From assembly GCF_003336875.1 (NCBI RefSeq), contig NZ_QGNJ01000005.1:248001-312000 (forward strand): a stretch of DNA of 64,000 bases, written 5' to 3'. Source of the DNA: Oleisolibacter albus. GTDB taxonomy: Bacteria > Pseudomonadota > Alphaproteobacteria > Azospirillales > Azospirillaceae. This document shows positions 47,200-55,019 of this stretch, piece after piece (the first letter of the stretch is position 1; each line of letters opens with the position of its first letter). The position numbers were made by a program, and so were the translations under genes. Under the pieces are notes generated by a model. That model saw only the letters and a list, made by a program, of their open reading frames with translations. It was not told where the DNA came from and ran no database searches.

Positions 47200-48360
47200 G
47201 TGGCAAGCGGCGGTGCGGGCGGCGAAGAGAAGGCGCCCATCATCATCAAAAAGGTCTACAAGGGCGGCGAAGGCCATCATGGCGGCGCCTGGAAGGTGGC
47301 CTATGCCGATTTCGTGACGGCGATGATGGCGTTCTTCCTGCTGCTCTGGCTGCTGAACGTCACCACGGCCGAGCAGAAGATGGGCATTGCCGACTATTTC
47401 GCGCCCGCCAGTGCCTCGAAACAGGAAAGCGGCGCCGGCGGTGTCATGGGCGGCCGGACCATGACCGCGCCCGGCGCCATGATGAATGACAGTTCCCCCG
47501 TATCGCCGGCCATGCCGGTGCCCAGCGTGCCGCCCGGCGGCAGCGAGGAGGAGGAAAAGGACGAGTCCCCCAGCACCGGCAAGGGCGCGCCCACCGAGGC
47601 CAGCGACGGCAAGGGCTACGGGCCGGACGGCGGCGGCCTGTCGATTCTGGAACGCGCCGGCGCCACCAAATCCGCAGATGCCAATCATGACGGCAAGATT
47701 GACGAGAAGGAGTTGAAGGAGGCCCTGGCCAAGCTGGAACAGGAACAGTTCCAGCAAGCGGCCCAGGAACTGCGCCAGGCCATCCAGAGCGTGCCGGAGC
47801 TGCGCGATCTGGCCCAGAACCTCATCATCGACCAGACACGGGAAGGCCTGCGCATCCAGCTTGTGGACCAGGAAGGCTATTCCATGTTCCCCGGTGGCAG
47901 CGCCAAGATGTTCCCCCAGACCGCCCAGCTGCTGAGTCTGGTCAGCCAGGCCGTGGGCAAGCTGCCGAACCGGCTGTCGGTCAGCGGCCATACCGACAGC
48001 AGCCCCTATCCGCCCGGCAGCAGTTACACCAACTGGGAACTGTCCACCGACCGGGCCAATGCCAGCCGCCGCGCCCTGGAGGCGACGGGTATCGACCCGA
48101 AACGCTTCGAAACGGTGGTGGGGCGGGCCGACCGCGACCCGCTGTTCCCCACCGACCCGAAATCGCCGCGCAACCGCCGCATCAGCATCGTGTTGCTGCG
48201 CGGACAGCCGGTGCCCGATGCTCCCGCGGCGGGCCAAGCCGTCCCGGGGGCCGCCGTGCCGCAGACGGCACCGCAAAGCGGAGCGCAGACCGGACCGTCG
48301 TCCGCCCCGACTCGTCCTGCTCCGCTGCCGCCGCTTCCGGGACCGACCACCACCCGCTGA
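47200..48360 (+). CDS. motB: Flagellar motor stator protein MotB with an EF-hand loop in the periplasmic linker
   Basis: The stator subunit that anchors MotA/MotB to peptidoglycan. The proposed GTG start at 47200 gives 386 residues: a basic N-terminus, one transmembrane helix with the essential proton-carrying Asp37 (VAYADFVTAMMAFFLLLWLL), and a C-terminal OmpA-like domain (LSVSGHTDSSPYP, NWELSTDRANASRRAL, NRRISIVLLR). Between them is a Gly/Pro/acidic linker carrying DANHDGKIDEKE at residues 160-171, an exact 12-residue EF-hand loop followed by a helix. No motA is adjacent. The C-terminal tail is Pro/Ala-rich. Confidence 0.9.
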   Translation: MASGGAGGEEKAPIIIKKVYKGGEGHHGGAWKVAYADFVTAMMAFFLLLWLLNVTTAEQKMGIADYFAPASASKQESGAGGVMGGRTMTAPGAMMNDSSPVSPAMPVPSVPPGGSEEEEKDESPSTGKGAPTEASDGKGYGPDGGGLSILERAGATKSADANHDGKIDEKELKEALAKLEQEQFQQAAQELRQAIQSVPELRDLAQNLIIDQTREGLRIQLVDQEGYSMFPGGSAKMFPQTAQLLSLVSQAVGKLPNRLSVSGHTDSSPYPPGSSYTNWELSTDRANASRRALEATGIDPKRFETVVGRADRDPLFPTDPKSPRNRRISIVLLRGQPVPDAPAAGQAVPGAAVPQTAPQSGAQTGPSSAPTRPAPLPPLPGPTTTR

Positions 48361-48517
48361 CCGCGCGCAGCATCGTGAGGGACACCACCGCGGCGCGAAG
48401 ATTGCCCCCTAGTCAAACCGGCTCGATCTGATAGGCTCGTTTTCGCACATGCGAAAAATCGGGCACCAGGATCGCCCAAGGTGCCCGAGAACCACGGAAC
48501 AGGGCGTGGGGGACTCC

Positions 48518-50038
48518 GTGATCGGATCGGATACGGGTGTAGGCCGCCTGCTGGCCGCTTATGACGCCAACGGCTTCTATGACGAACTCTTCGGGTCCGC
48601 CATGCGGCCGGCCCACCATGCCGACCTGATCCGACAAAGATTGTCGCAGCTGGAGTTCGGCGACCTGCAACACCGGGCCGCCGATGCCGAGCGCGAACTC
48701 TACAATCTCGGCATCACCTTCCTGGTCTACAGCGAAGCCCAGGCCATTGACCGTATCCTGCCCTTCGACGTCATCCCCAGGGTCATCTCCACCACGGAAT
48801 GGGCCCATCTCGAAGCCGGCGTCACCCAGCGCATCACGGCCCTGAACCTGTTCCTGCACGACATCTATCACGGACAGAAGATCCTCAAGGATGGGATCGT
48901 TCCGGCCGAACTTGTGCTGGGCAACGCCAATTTCCGCCCGCAGATGATGGGGCTGGACCTGCCCTTCGGCACCTACATCCACATCATGGGCGTGGATCTG
49001 GTCCGCGATGGCGACGGCACCTTCCGCGTGCTGGAAGACAATGGCCGGGTGCCGTCCGGCGTGTCCTATGTGGTGGAGAACCGCCACATGATGCAGCGCG
49101 CCTTCCCCGACCTCATGGCCGATATCGGCCTGCGTCCGGTTGATAATTACGGCATGAAGCTGCTGGAGGCCATGTGCGAAATCGCACCGCCGGCATCCTC
49201 CCCCTCGGGGGAGCCGCGGGTGGTGCTGCTGTCGCCGGGGGCCTACAACTCCGCCTATTTCGAGCACATCTTCCTGGCCCGGGAAATGGGCGTGCCCCTG
49301 GTGGAGGGGCGCGATCTCGTCGTGCAGGACGACAAGGTCTACATGAAGACCACCAGCGGGCTGACGCGGGTGGATGCCATCTACCGCCGCATCGGCGACG
49401 ATTTCCTGGACCCGCGGGCCTTCAATCCGGGCAGCATGCTGGGTGTGCCCGGCATCTTCGAGGCCTACCGCAAGGGCAATGTCGCCCTGGCCAACGCCAT
49501 CGGCACCGGTGTCGCCGACGACAAGGCCGTCTATGCCTATGTGCCCCGCATGATCCGCTATTACCTGGGGGAAGAGCCGCTCATTCCCAATGTGGAAACC
49601 CATATCTGCCGCGAGGCGGAGGCGCTGCGCTACACGCTCGACAATCTGGACCGGCTGGTGGTGAAGCCGGTGGGTGAAGCCGGCGGATACGGCATCACCA
49701 TCGGCCCCAAGGCCAGCCGCGCCCAGCTGGACGAATGCCGGGCGCAGCTGCTGGCCGATCCGGCCAACTATATCAGCCAGCCCATGGTGCCGCTGTCGGT
49801 CTGCCCCACCCTGGTCGAAACCGGGATCGAGCCCCGCCATGTGGATCTGCGGCCCTTCGCCATCACCGGCCGCGGCACCTGGGTGCTGCCCGGCGGCCTG
49901 TCGCGGGTGGCGCTGAAACGCGGCACGCTGATCGTCAATTCCAGCCAGGGCGGCGGCTCCAAGGACACCTGGGTGCTGAGCGGCCGCTGTGAGCCGCGTC
50001 AGGCCCGGGCGTCGTCCAGCCAGTCCCAGGGCCGGTGA
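48518..50038 (+). CDS. Circularly permuted ATP-grasp protein (COG2308 family)
   Basis: A 506-residue protein with the permuted ATP-grasp fold, thought to ligate an amino group to a carboxylate. Family landmarks are YDELFGSAMRPAHHADLIRQ, FDVIPRVISTTEWAHLEAGV, NLFLHDIYHGQKILKDGIVP, RVLEDNGRVPSGVSYVVENR and VVKPVGEAGGYGITIGP. The GTG at 48518 is preferred because GTGGGGGA precedes it and the family begins here; an ATG at 48449 would add 23 residues. It is followed 13 bp later by the alpha-E gene. Known relatives occur with alpha-E, transglutaminase-like and Anbu peptidase genes. Confidence 0.9.
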   Translation: MIGSDTGVGRLLAAYDANGFYDELFGSAMRPAHHADLIRQRLSQLEFGDLQHRAADAERELYNLGITFLVYSEAQAIDRILPFDVIPRVISTTEWAHLEAGVTQRITALNLFLHDIYHGQKILKDGIVPAELVLGNANFRPQMMGLDLPFGTYIHIMGVDLVRDGDGTFRVLEDNGRVPSGVSYVVENRHMMQRAFPDLMADIGLRPVDNYGMKLLEAMCEIAPPASSPSGEPRVVLLSPGAYNSAYFEHIFLAREMGVPLVEGRDLVVQDDKVYMKTTSGLTRVDAIYRRIGDDFLDPRAFNPGSMLGVPGIFEAYRKGNVALANAIGTGVADDKAVYAYVPRMIRYYLGEEPLIPNVETHICREAEALRYTLDNLDRLVVKPVGEAGGYGITIGPKASRAQLDECRAQLLADPANYISQPMVPLSVCPTLVETGIEPRHVDLRPFAITGRGTWVLPGGLSRVALKRGTLIVNSSQGGGSKDTWVLSGRCEPRQARASSSQSQGR

Positions 50039-50051
50039 GGGAAGACTGACC

Positions 50052-51011
50052 ATGCAGACCCTGCTCGCCCGCTATGCCGAATGCATCTTCTGGCTGGCCC
50101 GCTACATGGAACGGGCCGAGAATCTGGCCCGCATCCTCGACGTCAACGAAACCTTTGCCCGTGACGGCGACGGCGCCATCGACTGGCGCCCGATCCTGAC
50201 GCTGAATGCCGATGAAGCCCGGTTCCTGGAATGCTACCGGGAAATGACTCCGGAAAATGTTCTGGCCTTCTACATCCTCGACGCCGGCAATCCCACCAGC
50301 ATCCTGGCGGCCGTTCGTGCCGCCCGCGAGAACGCCCGGCAGCTGCGCCCGCTGATCAGCACCGAGATGTGGTCGCAGATCAATGTCTTCTACAACCGGC
50401 TGCTGGCTCTCGGCCCCCATGATCTGGCCCGGCACAACCTCCAGCGTCTGTGCAGCTTCATCAAGGAAGCCTGCCAGGCCCACACCGGAATCACCGAGGG
50501 CACCTTCTTCCGCGATCAGGGCTGGTATTTCTACCAGGTCGGCAAATACCTGGAACGCGCTGACCAGACCACACGCCTGTTGGACATCAAGTACCACACG
50601 CTGCTGCCATCCGTGGCCGCCGTGGGCACGCCCGTCGATGTCAGCCAGTGGAATACGCTGTTGCGTTCGGCCGCCGGCTATCATGCCTTCCGCCGGGTCT
50701 ATCCCCGCGGCATGACCCCGGCGGCTGTGGCCGGCTTCCTGCTGTTCAACGACGCCTTCCCCCGGTCGGTGTTGGTTTGTGTCTGCGAAATGGAACAGCT
50801 GTTACACCGGCTGACGTCGAAATACCGGCTGCGCAATGGTAACATCGTGCTGGAGCGGGTCGATGAGGTGCGGGCCGCGCTGGGCGCCAGCACCATCGAT
50901 TCCGTGATCACGAGCGGACTGCATGAGTATCTGGACGGTTTGCAGATCATCTTCGCCGACATTTCCCGCGATATCGGCGCGGCCTTCTTCGGCCAGGACA
51001 GCACGGGCTGA
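50052..51011 (+). CDS. Alpha-E domain protein (COG2307 family)
   Basis: An all-helical 319-residue protein of the alpha-E family, nearly always encoded beside the permuted ATP-grasp. Signatures are ECIFWLARYMERAENLARIL at the start, REMTPENVLAFYILDAGNPT, FYQVGKYLERADQTTRLLDI and the paired CVCEMEQLLHRLTSKYRL. The presumed role is in the same peptide-ligation or tagging pathway, which is inference from genomic pairing. It precedes bpt by 32 bp. Confidence 0.92.
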   Translation: MQTLLARYAECIFWLARYMERAENLARILDVNETFARDGDGAIDWRPILTLNADEARFLECYREMTPENVLAFYILDAGNPTSILAAVRAARENARQLRPLISTEMWSQINVFYNRLLALGPHDLARHNLQRLCSFIKEACQAHTGITEGTFFRDQGWYFYQVGKYLERADQTTRLLDIKYHTLLPSVAAVGTPVDVSQWNTLLRSAAGYHAFRRVYPRGMTPAAVAGFLLFNDAFPRSVLVCVCEMEQLLHRLTSKYRLRNGNIVLERVDEVRAALGASTIDSVITSGLHEYLDGLQIIFADISRDIGAAFFGQDSTG

Positions 51012-51043
51012 AGCATCGGGATGGGCGGGACTCTGACGGCATC

Positions 51044-51796
51044 ATGACGATCATTGCCCCACCCCATCAACCCGTGCAGCAGTTCTTCCGGTCGGGGCCG
51101 CTGCCCTGCCCCTATATTCCCGGCCAGATCGAGCGCAAACTGTTCACGCGCCTGATGGGGCCGCAGGCTCCCACCGTCAATTCCTCGCTGTCGCGGGCCG
51201 GGTTCCGCCGCAGCCATGACATCGTTTACCGGCCGGTCTGCCCGGCCTGCACCGCCTGTGTTCCCGTGCGCGTCCCCGTTGCTGCCTTCACGCCCGACCG
51301 CACCATGCGGCGGCTGCTGTCACGCAATGCCGACCTCTCCGCCACCCTGCAACCCGCTGTGGCGACGACAGAGCAGTTCAGCCTCTTCCGCCGCTATCAG
51401 GCGGCACGGCATGGCGACAGCGATATGAGCCGGATGACCCGGGATGATTTCGACGCCATGGTCGAAGAGGGGCAGGTCGATACGCGCATGATCGAGGTGC
51501 GGACGGCGGACGGCAGCCTGTGCGCGGCCCTGCTGGCGGATTGCCTGGATGACGGGCTGTCCGCCGTCTACAGCTTCTTCGATCCGCACCAGCCGCGCCG
51601 CAGCCTGGGCACCTGGCTGATCCTGCAGACGATCGAGATGTGCCGCCGCGAGGGGCTGCCTTATACCTATCTGGGTTACTGGATCGCCGGAAGCCGCAAG
51701 ATGGCCTACAAGATCCGGTTCAAGCCGCTGGAGGGCCTGGGGCGCGACGGCTGGACACCGCTGGCGGTGGCGGACAGGACCGGGGAGACGTACTGA
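51044..51796 (+). CDS. bpt: Aspartate/glutamate leucyltransferase (N-degron pathway)
   Basis: Transfers leucine from Leu-tRNA to N-terminal Asp or Glu, marking proteins for ClpS-ClpAP. The 250 residues show the ATE/Bpt features: QPVQQFFRSGPLPCPYIPGQ, the Cys-rich YRPVCPACTACVPVRVPV, and the GNAT-like core YSFFDP with YLGYWIAGSRKMAYKIRFKP. It lies in line with the ATP-grasp/alpha-E pair, and the three genes may form one transcript. Confidence 0.93.
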   Translation: MTIIAPPHQPVQQFFRSGPLPCPYIPGQIERKLFTRLMGPQAPTVNSSLSRAGFRRSHDIVYRPVCPACTACVPVRVPVAAFTPDRTMRRLLSRNADLSATLQPAVATTEQFSLFRRYQAARHGDSDMSRMTRDDFDAMVEEGQVDTRMIEVRTADGSLCAALLADCLDDGLSAVYSFFDPHQPRRSLGTWLILQTIEMCRREGLPYTYLGYWIAGSRKMAYKIRFKPLEGLGRDGWTPLAVADRTGETY

Positions 51797-51829
51797 CCGG
51801 ATCCGGCGACGGGACAGGAAACGGAGGAA

Positions 51830-51848
51830 CCGCTCCCCCGGGGAGCGG
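51830..51848. terminator. Hairpin between convergent bpt and the 532-residue unknown gene
   Basis: An 8-bp palindromic stem (ccgctccc at 51830-51837 with gggagcgg at 51841-51848) fills the 63-bp gap between converging genes. Weak T tract on either side. Confidence 0.5.
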
Positions 51849-51859
51849 CAAGGCGATGG

Positions 51860-53458
51860 TCACTCTTCGACGGTGGCCAGGCGCTCGGCGGCCCGGTCGA
51901 CCAGTTCCTGCAACGCGGGATCACGCCAATGGCGGGTCCGCTTCAGCTCCTCCTCGGCCAGGACGGCGAAACCGCGCAGCAAGGCAGCTTCGGCAGCGCT
52001 CAGCACCTGCGGATGCTTCAGCCGCTCGACCACCGTGCGCACCACCCCCTGATCAAGCAGACCGACCCAGTCGGTGCAGACACTGTCCAGCCGGCTGCCG
52101 AGTTGCGACAGATGCAGGGCGTGGGCGATACGCTGCACCGGCCCGTCATAGCCCGTCCGGGTGAAACTGCCGCGGAATCCATCGCGCAGATCATCCAGCA
52201 CACGGTCGCGGAATTCACTGTGCCCGGTGCCCCAGAACAGGCTCCGCTTCAGCACCGAGCGCCACCGGTTGCAGAAGCCCAACGCCCAGTCCAGGGCATC
52301 ATAATCGGGGATCGGGCGGATGATGCTCCGCGCCTCGGCCGCGCACCGCTCCACCAGGACCGGATAGAACTCCGTCTCCATCCGGCGGACCATGCGGTCG
52401 AGATAATCCCGCGCCATGGCCCCGTAGCGCGGATGGTTGATCAGGTCGAGATCCTCGAAGAGGCCCAGCAGCGTGTCGAGATGATCCAGTTCCCGGTCCA
52501 GCTGCGCCCGCCGCGGCACCGGGAAGACCAACCCCGGCCGCACGATCTCATCCACGCCGATGGCGGCCAGGATCTCTTCCACCAGGGAGAAGGCGGTGCG
52601 GCCGAGATGCCGGACCAGGGCGACAACCACCGGTTCCTGCCAGCGTCGCGGCCCATGCAGCAGGGCCAGACGTCCCGCCAGATACAGCCGATCCGCATGC
52701 AACAATGTCTCAGGCAGCAGGGCCCCCAGCTGCTCCGCCGGCGCCCCCAGCTGCGCCAGATCGACCGCGGCCCGCTCCAGCCCCACCCGCAGCCGCTCGG
52801 CATTGCCCCCGGCCTCACGCAGCCCGTCCAGCAGGCTGGTGAGCGGCGCCAGTGTGACCAGCACCCCGTGGACCAGCTTGAGATCGTCCATGCCCCAGGG
52901 ACGCGGCTCGAAGCCAAGCCGGATGCGGCGCCCTTCGGCCAGCCGCCAGCGGTTGACGTCGTCCAGGAAGGTCTTTCCGGCCGCTCCGCCAGCCAGCGCC
53001 GCCGCAAGACTGTCCAGGGCCTGGGTGCGCATGGCCGCCTGCAGCGACAGCACCGCCGGGTCACGGAAGGCCACGCGCAGGGGCATGGTCTGGGCCAGAT
53101 CGCGCAGCAGCGTTTCCGCCTTGCGGGCCAGGGGAGCCATGGCCTTTTCCGACAGCTTCGCCCAGATGCCGCCGATATCGATGGGCTGGATGACGCCGAC
53201 CGTGCTGAAATCCGGCCGTAACAGCAGCGGATCATGGCTCAGCATCGCCCGGAACAGATCCGTGAACAGGCGCCGGGCATGCTGGCGCCGCTCGGCATTG
53301 AGCTTGCCGACCAGGGCAGTGCGCACGGCCTGACGGCGTGCCCCGTCGGCATCGCTCTGGGCGATTTCCTCATAGAGTTGATCGGCGACGGTGGTGGGCA
53401 ACTGCGCGATCAGGGCGGACAGATCCGGGCCATTTCCGTTTTTTCCAGACGTCACCAC
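51860..53458 (-). CDS. Hypothetical protein, 532 residues
   Basis: I recognise no family. It is soluble, mostly helical and rich in Leu/Arg, with no signal peptide. Segments that would help recognition are LPTTVADQLYEEIAQSDADG, ARRLFTDLFRAMLSHDPLLL, GIWAKLSEKAMAPLARKAET, FPVPRRAQLDRELDHLDTLL and DALDWALGFCNRWRSVLKRS. The start is uncertain; GTG at 53458 has GAGG 8 bp upstream, and ATG at 53518 would place the promoter-palindrome inside the gene. A well-spaced promoter and a near-perfect 28-bp palindrome lie just upstream. Confidence 0.78.
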   Translation of the reverse strand: MVTSGKNGNGPDLSALIAQLPTTVADQLYEEIAQSDADGARRQAVRTALVGKLNAERRQHARRLFTDLFRAMLSHDPLLLRPDFSTVGVIQPIDIGGIWAKLSEKAMAPLARKAETLLRDLAQTMPLRVAFRDPAVLSLQAAMRTQALDSLAAALAGGAAGKTFLDDVNRWRLAEGRRIRLGFEPRPWGMDDLKLVHGVLVTLAPLTSLLDGLREAGGNAERLRVGLERAAVDLAQLGAPAEQLGALLPETLLHADRLYLAGRLALLHGPRRWQEPVVVALVRHLGRTAFSLVEEILAAIGVDEIVRPGLVFPVPRRAQLDRELDHLDTLLGLFEDLDLINHPRYGAMARDYLDRMVRRMETEFYPVLVERCAAEARSIIRPIPDYDALDWALGFCNRWRSVLKRSLFWGTGHSEFRDRVLDDLRDGFRGSFTRTGYDGPVQRIAHALHLSQLGSRLDSVCTDWVGLLDQGVVRTVVERLKHPQVLSAAEAALLRGFAVLAEEELKRTRHWRDPALQELVDRAAERLATVEE

Positions 53459-53497
53459 GATCCCCACCTCTGCCCGGCTGTGGCATGGAACCAGTTT

Positions 53498-53545
53498 TCT
53501 GTAGGATAGAGCAGTCACTTAATCAATAAAGATATATTCATTAAG
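53498..53545 (-). promoter_or_regulatory. Promoter with overlapping palindromic operator for the 532-residue unknown gene
   Basis: On the minus strand TTGATT (53526-53521) and TACAGA (53503-53498) are 17 bp apart. A 28-bp palindrome (CTTAATCAATA at 53518-53528, TATTCATTAAG at 53535-53545, one mismatch, 6-bp spacer) covers the -35. This is a classic arrangement for repression by a dimeric protein. The surrounding gap to 53713 is AT-rich near here and otherwise holds nothing I recognise. Confidence 0.55.
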
Positions 53546-53713
53546 GATGTATTTCGAAATTCCGCAGAAATTCGACCAAAGGGTGACGGCTCATGCTGGC
53601 GGTCAATCCAGGCCGCTACCTTTCCGCTGGCCACCAGAGCATCGACGGCACCCCGCGCTTCTGGCCCGGTTTGTCATGCGCACGCGCGACGTGTCTGCTT
53701 CAAATTACCGCAC

Positions 53714-54868
53714 CTATAGCGCGAGTCGATAGATCGACAGGGCGTCGTCCCGGGACAAGGGCCGCGGATTGTTGACCAGCAGCCGCTGCTGCTTCATGGC
53801 GTCTTCGGCCAGCAGGGGAAGATCCCGTTCCGTCACCCCGACCGCACGCAGGGTGGTCGGCAGCCCCAGGGCCTGGATCAGAGCCGCCAGACGGTCGGCA
53901 AAGAGTGCGGCACGGGCGTCGGGAGCCTGTGCGCCCAGATCGGGAAACAGCAGCGGCGCCAGTTCGGCATAGTGCGTCCCGGCATCAACGGCATTGAAGC
54001 GGACGACATGGGGCAGCACCAGCGCGTTGCTGAGTCCGTGCGGGACATGGAAGTGCCCGCCCAGCGGGTAGGCCAGAGCATGAACCGCAGCCACCGGTGC
54101 ATTGGTGAACGCCTGCCCGGCCAGCATGGCCCCCAGCAGCATATCCGCCCGCGCCTGGCGGTCGCTTCCCGCCTGCACGGCCCGGACGATGGCGCCGCCG
54201 AGCAGGCGCAACGCCTCACGCGCCAGCGCATCGGACAAGGGATTCTTGCGCAACCGGCTGGTGAAGGCCTCGATGGCATGCACCATGGCGTCGATGCCGG
54301 TCGCGGCGGTGACGGCGGGTGGCAGACCCAATGTCAGGTCCGGATCGAGAATGACGGTATCGGCCAGCAATTGCCGGGCGACCACCCCCATCTTCTGTGC
54401 TTCCCCGGTGGTGACGATGGCGATCGGCGTCACTTCCGATCCCGTCCCCGCCGTGGTCGGGATCTGGATCAGGGGCAGACGGGGACCGCTGACCCGGTCG
54501 GTTCCATAGATGTCCGCGAGAGCCTGGGCACGGGGGCGGGCCAGGACCGCCACCAGCTTGGCCGTGTCCATGGCACTGCCACCACCGAACCCGATCACCC
54601 CGTCCGCCGCGGCACCCTGGGCCGCGGCCACGCCCTCCAGGACCACATCCTCGGGCGGGTCGGCTTCTACCTGATCGAAGACAGCGACAGGCATGCCGCC
54701 CGCGGCCAGTGCCTGCAGGAACGGCGTCGTCAGCCCCGCCCGGACCACACCGGGGTCGCTCACCAGCAGCGGACGCGTCATCCCCAGGGCGCGGCACTGC
54801 TCCAGCAGCCGCGCGGCCGCGCCGGGCTGGCAGAGAATCGTACCGACGGTTCGAAAATCGAACTGCAT
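53714..54868 (-). CDS. Iron-containing alcohol dehydrogenase
   Basis: A group III (Fe-dependent) dehydrogenase of 384 residues. Seen are VIGFGGGSAMDTAKLVAVLA (NAD binding), IPTTAGTGSEVTPIAIVTT, and the metal-site segments GIDAMVHAIEAFTSR and HALAYPLGGHFHVPHGLSNA with two of the metal His residues. The start at 54868 (MQFDFRTVGTILCQPG) follows GGAG. Substrate could be an alcohol, lactaldehyde or a hydroxy acid. It is divergent from the methyltransferase gene. Confidence 0.9.
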   Translation of the reverse strand: MQFDFRTVGTILCQPGAAARLLEQCRALGMTRPLLVSDPGVVRAGLTTPFLQALAAGGMPVAVFDQVEADPPEDVVLEGVAAAQGAAADGVIGFGGGSAMDTAKLVAVLARPRAQALADIYGTDRVSGPRLPLIQIPTTAGTGSEVTPIAIVTTGEAQKMGVVARQLLADTVILDPDLTLGLPPAVTAATGIDAMVHAIEAFTSRLRKNPLSDALAREALRLLGGAIVRAVQAGSDRQARADMLLGAMLAGQAFTNAPVAAVHALAYPLGGHFHVPHGLSNALVLPHVVRFNAVDAGTHYAELAPLLFPDLGAQAPDARAALFADRLAALIQALGLPTTLRAVGVTERDLPLLAEDAMKQQRLLVNNPRPLSRDDALSIYRLAL

Positions 54869-55019
54869 GGCGGGCTCCGTTTCCTCTCCACAGGCGTTTT
54901 GGCCAGACTGCACGCCCCGGGACAGGCTGTAAACGCCACTTCGGCAGCGGGAGGATGGCGGCAGCCCGCCGTCTGGTGTAGGAAGCGGCAGCCCGCCGAC
55001 CTGCCCCGATCTCTCAAGC

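Noticed and set aside
53547-53732. A 61-codon plus-strand ORF in the AT-rich gap
   Set aside because: No ribosome-binding site, no motif, and it runs into the convergent dehydrogenase gene.
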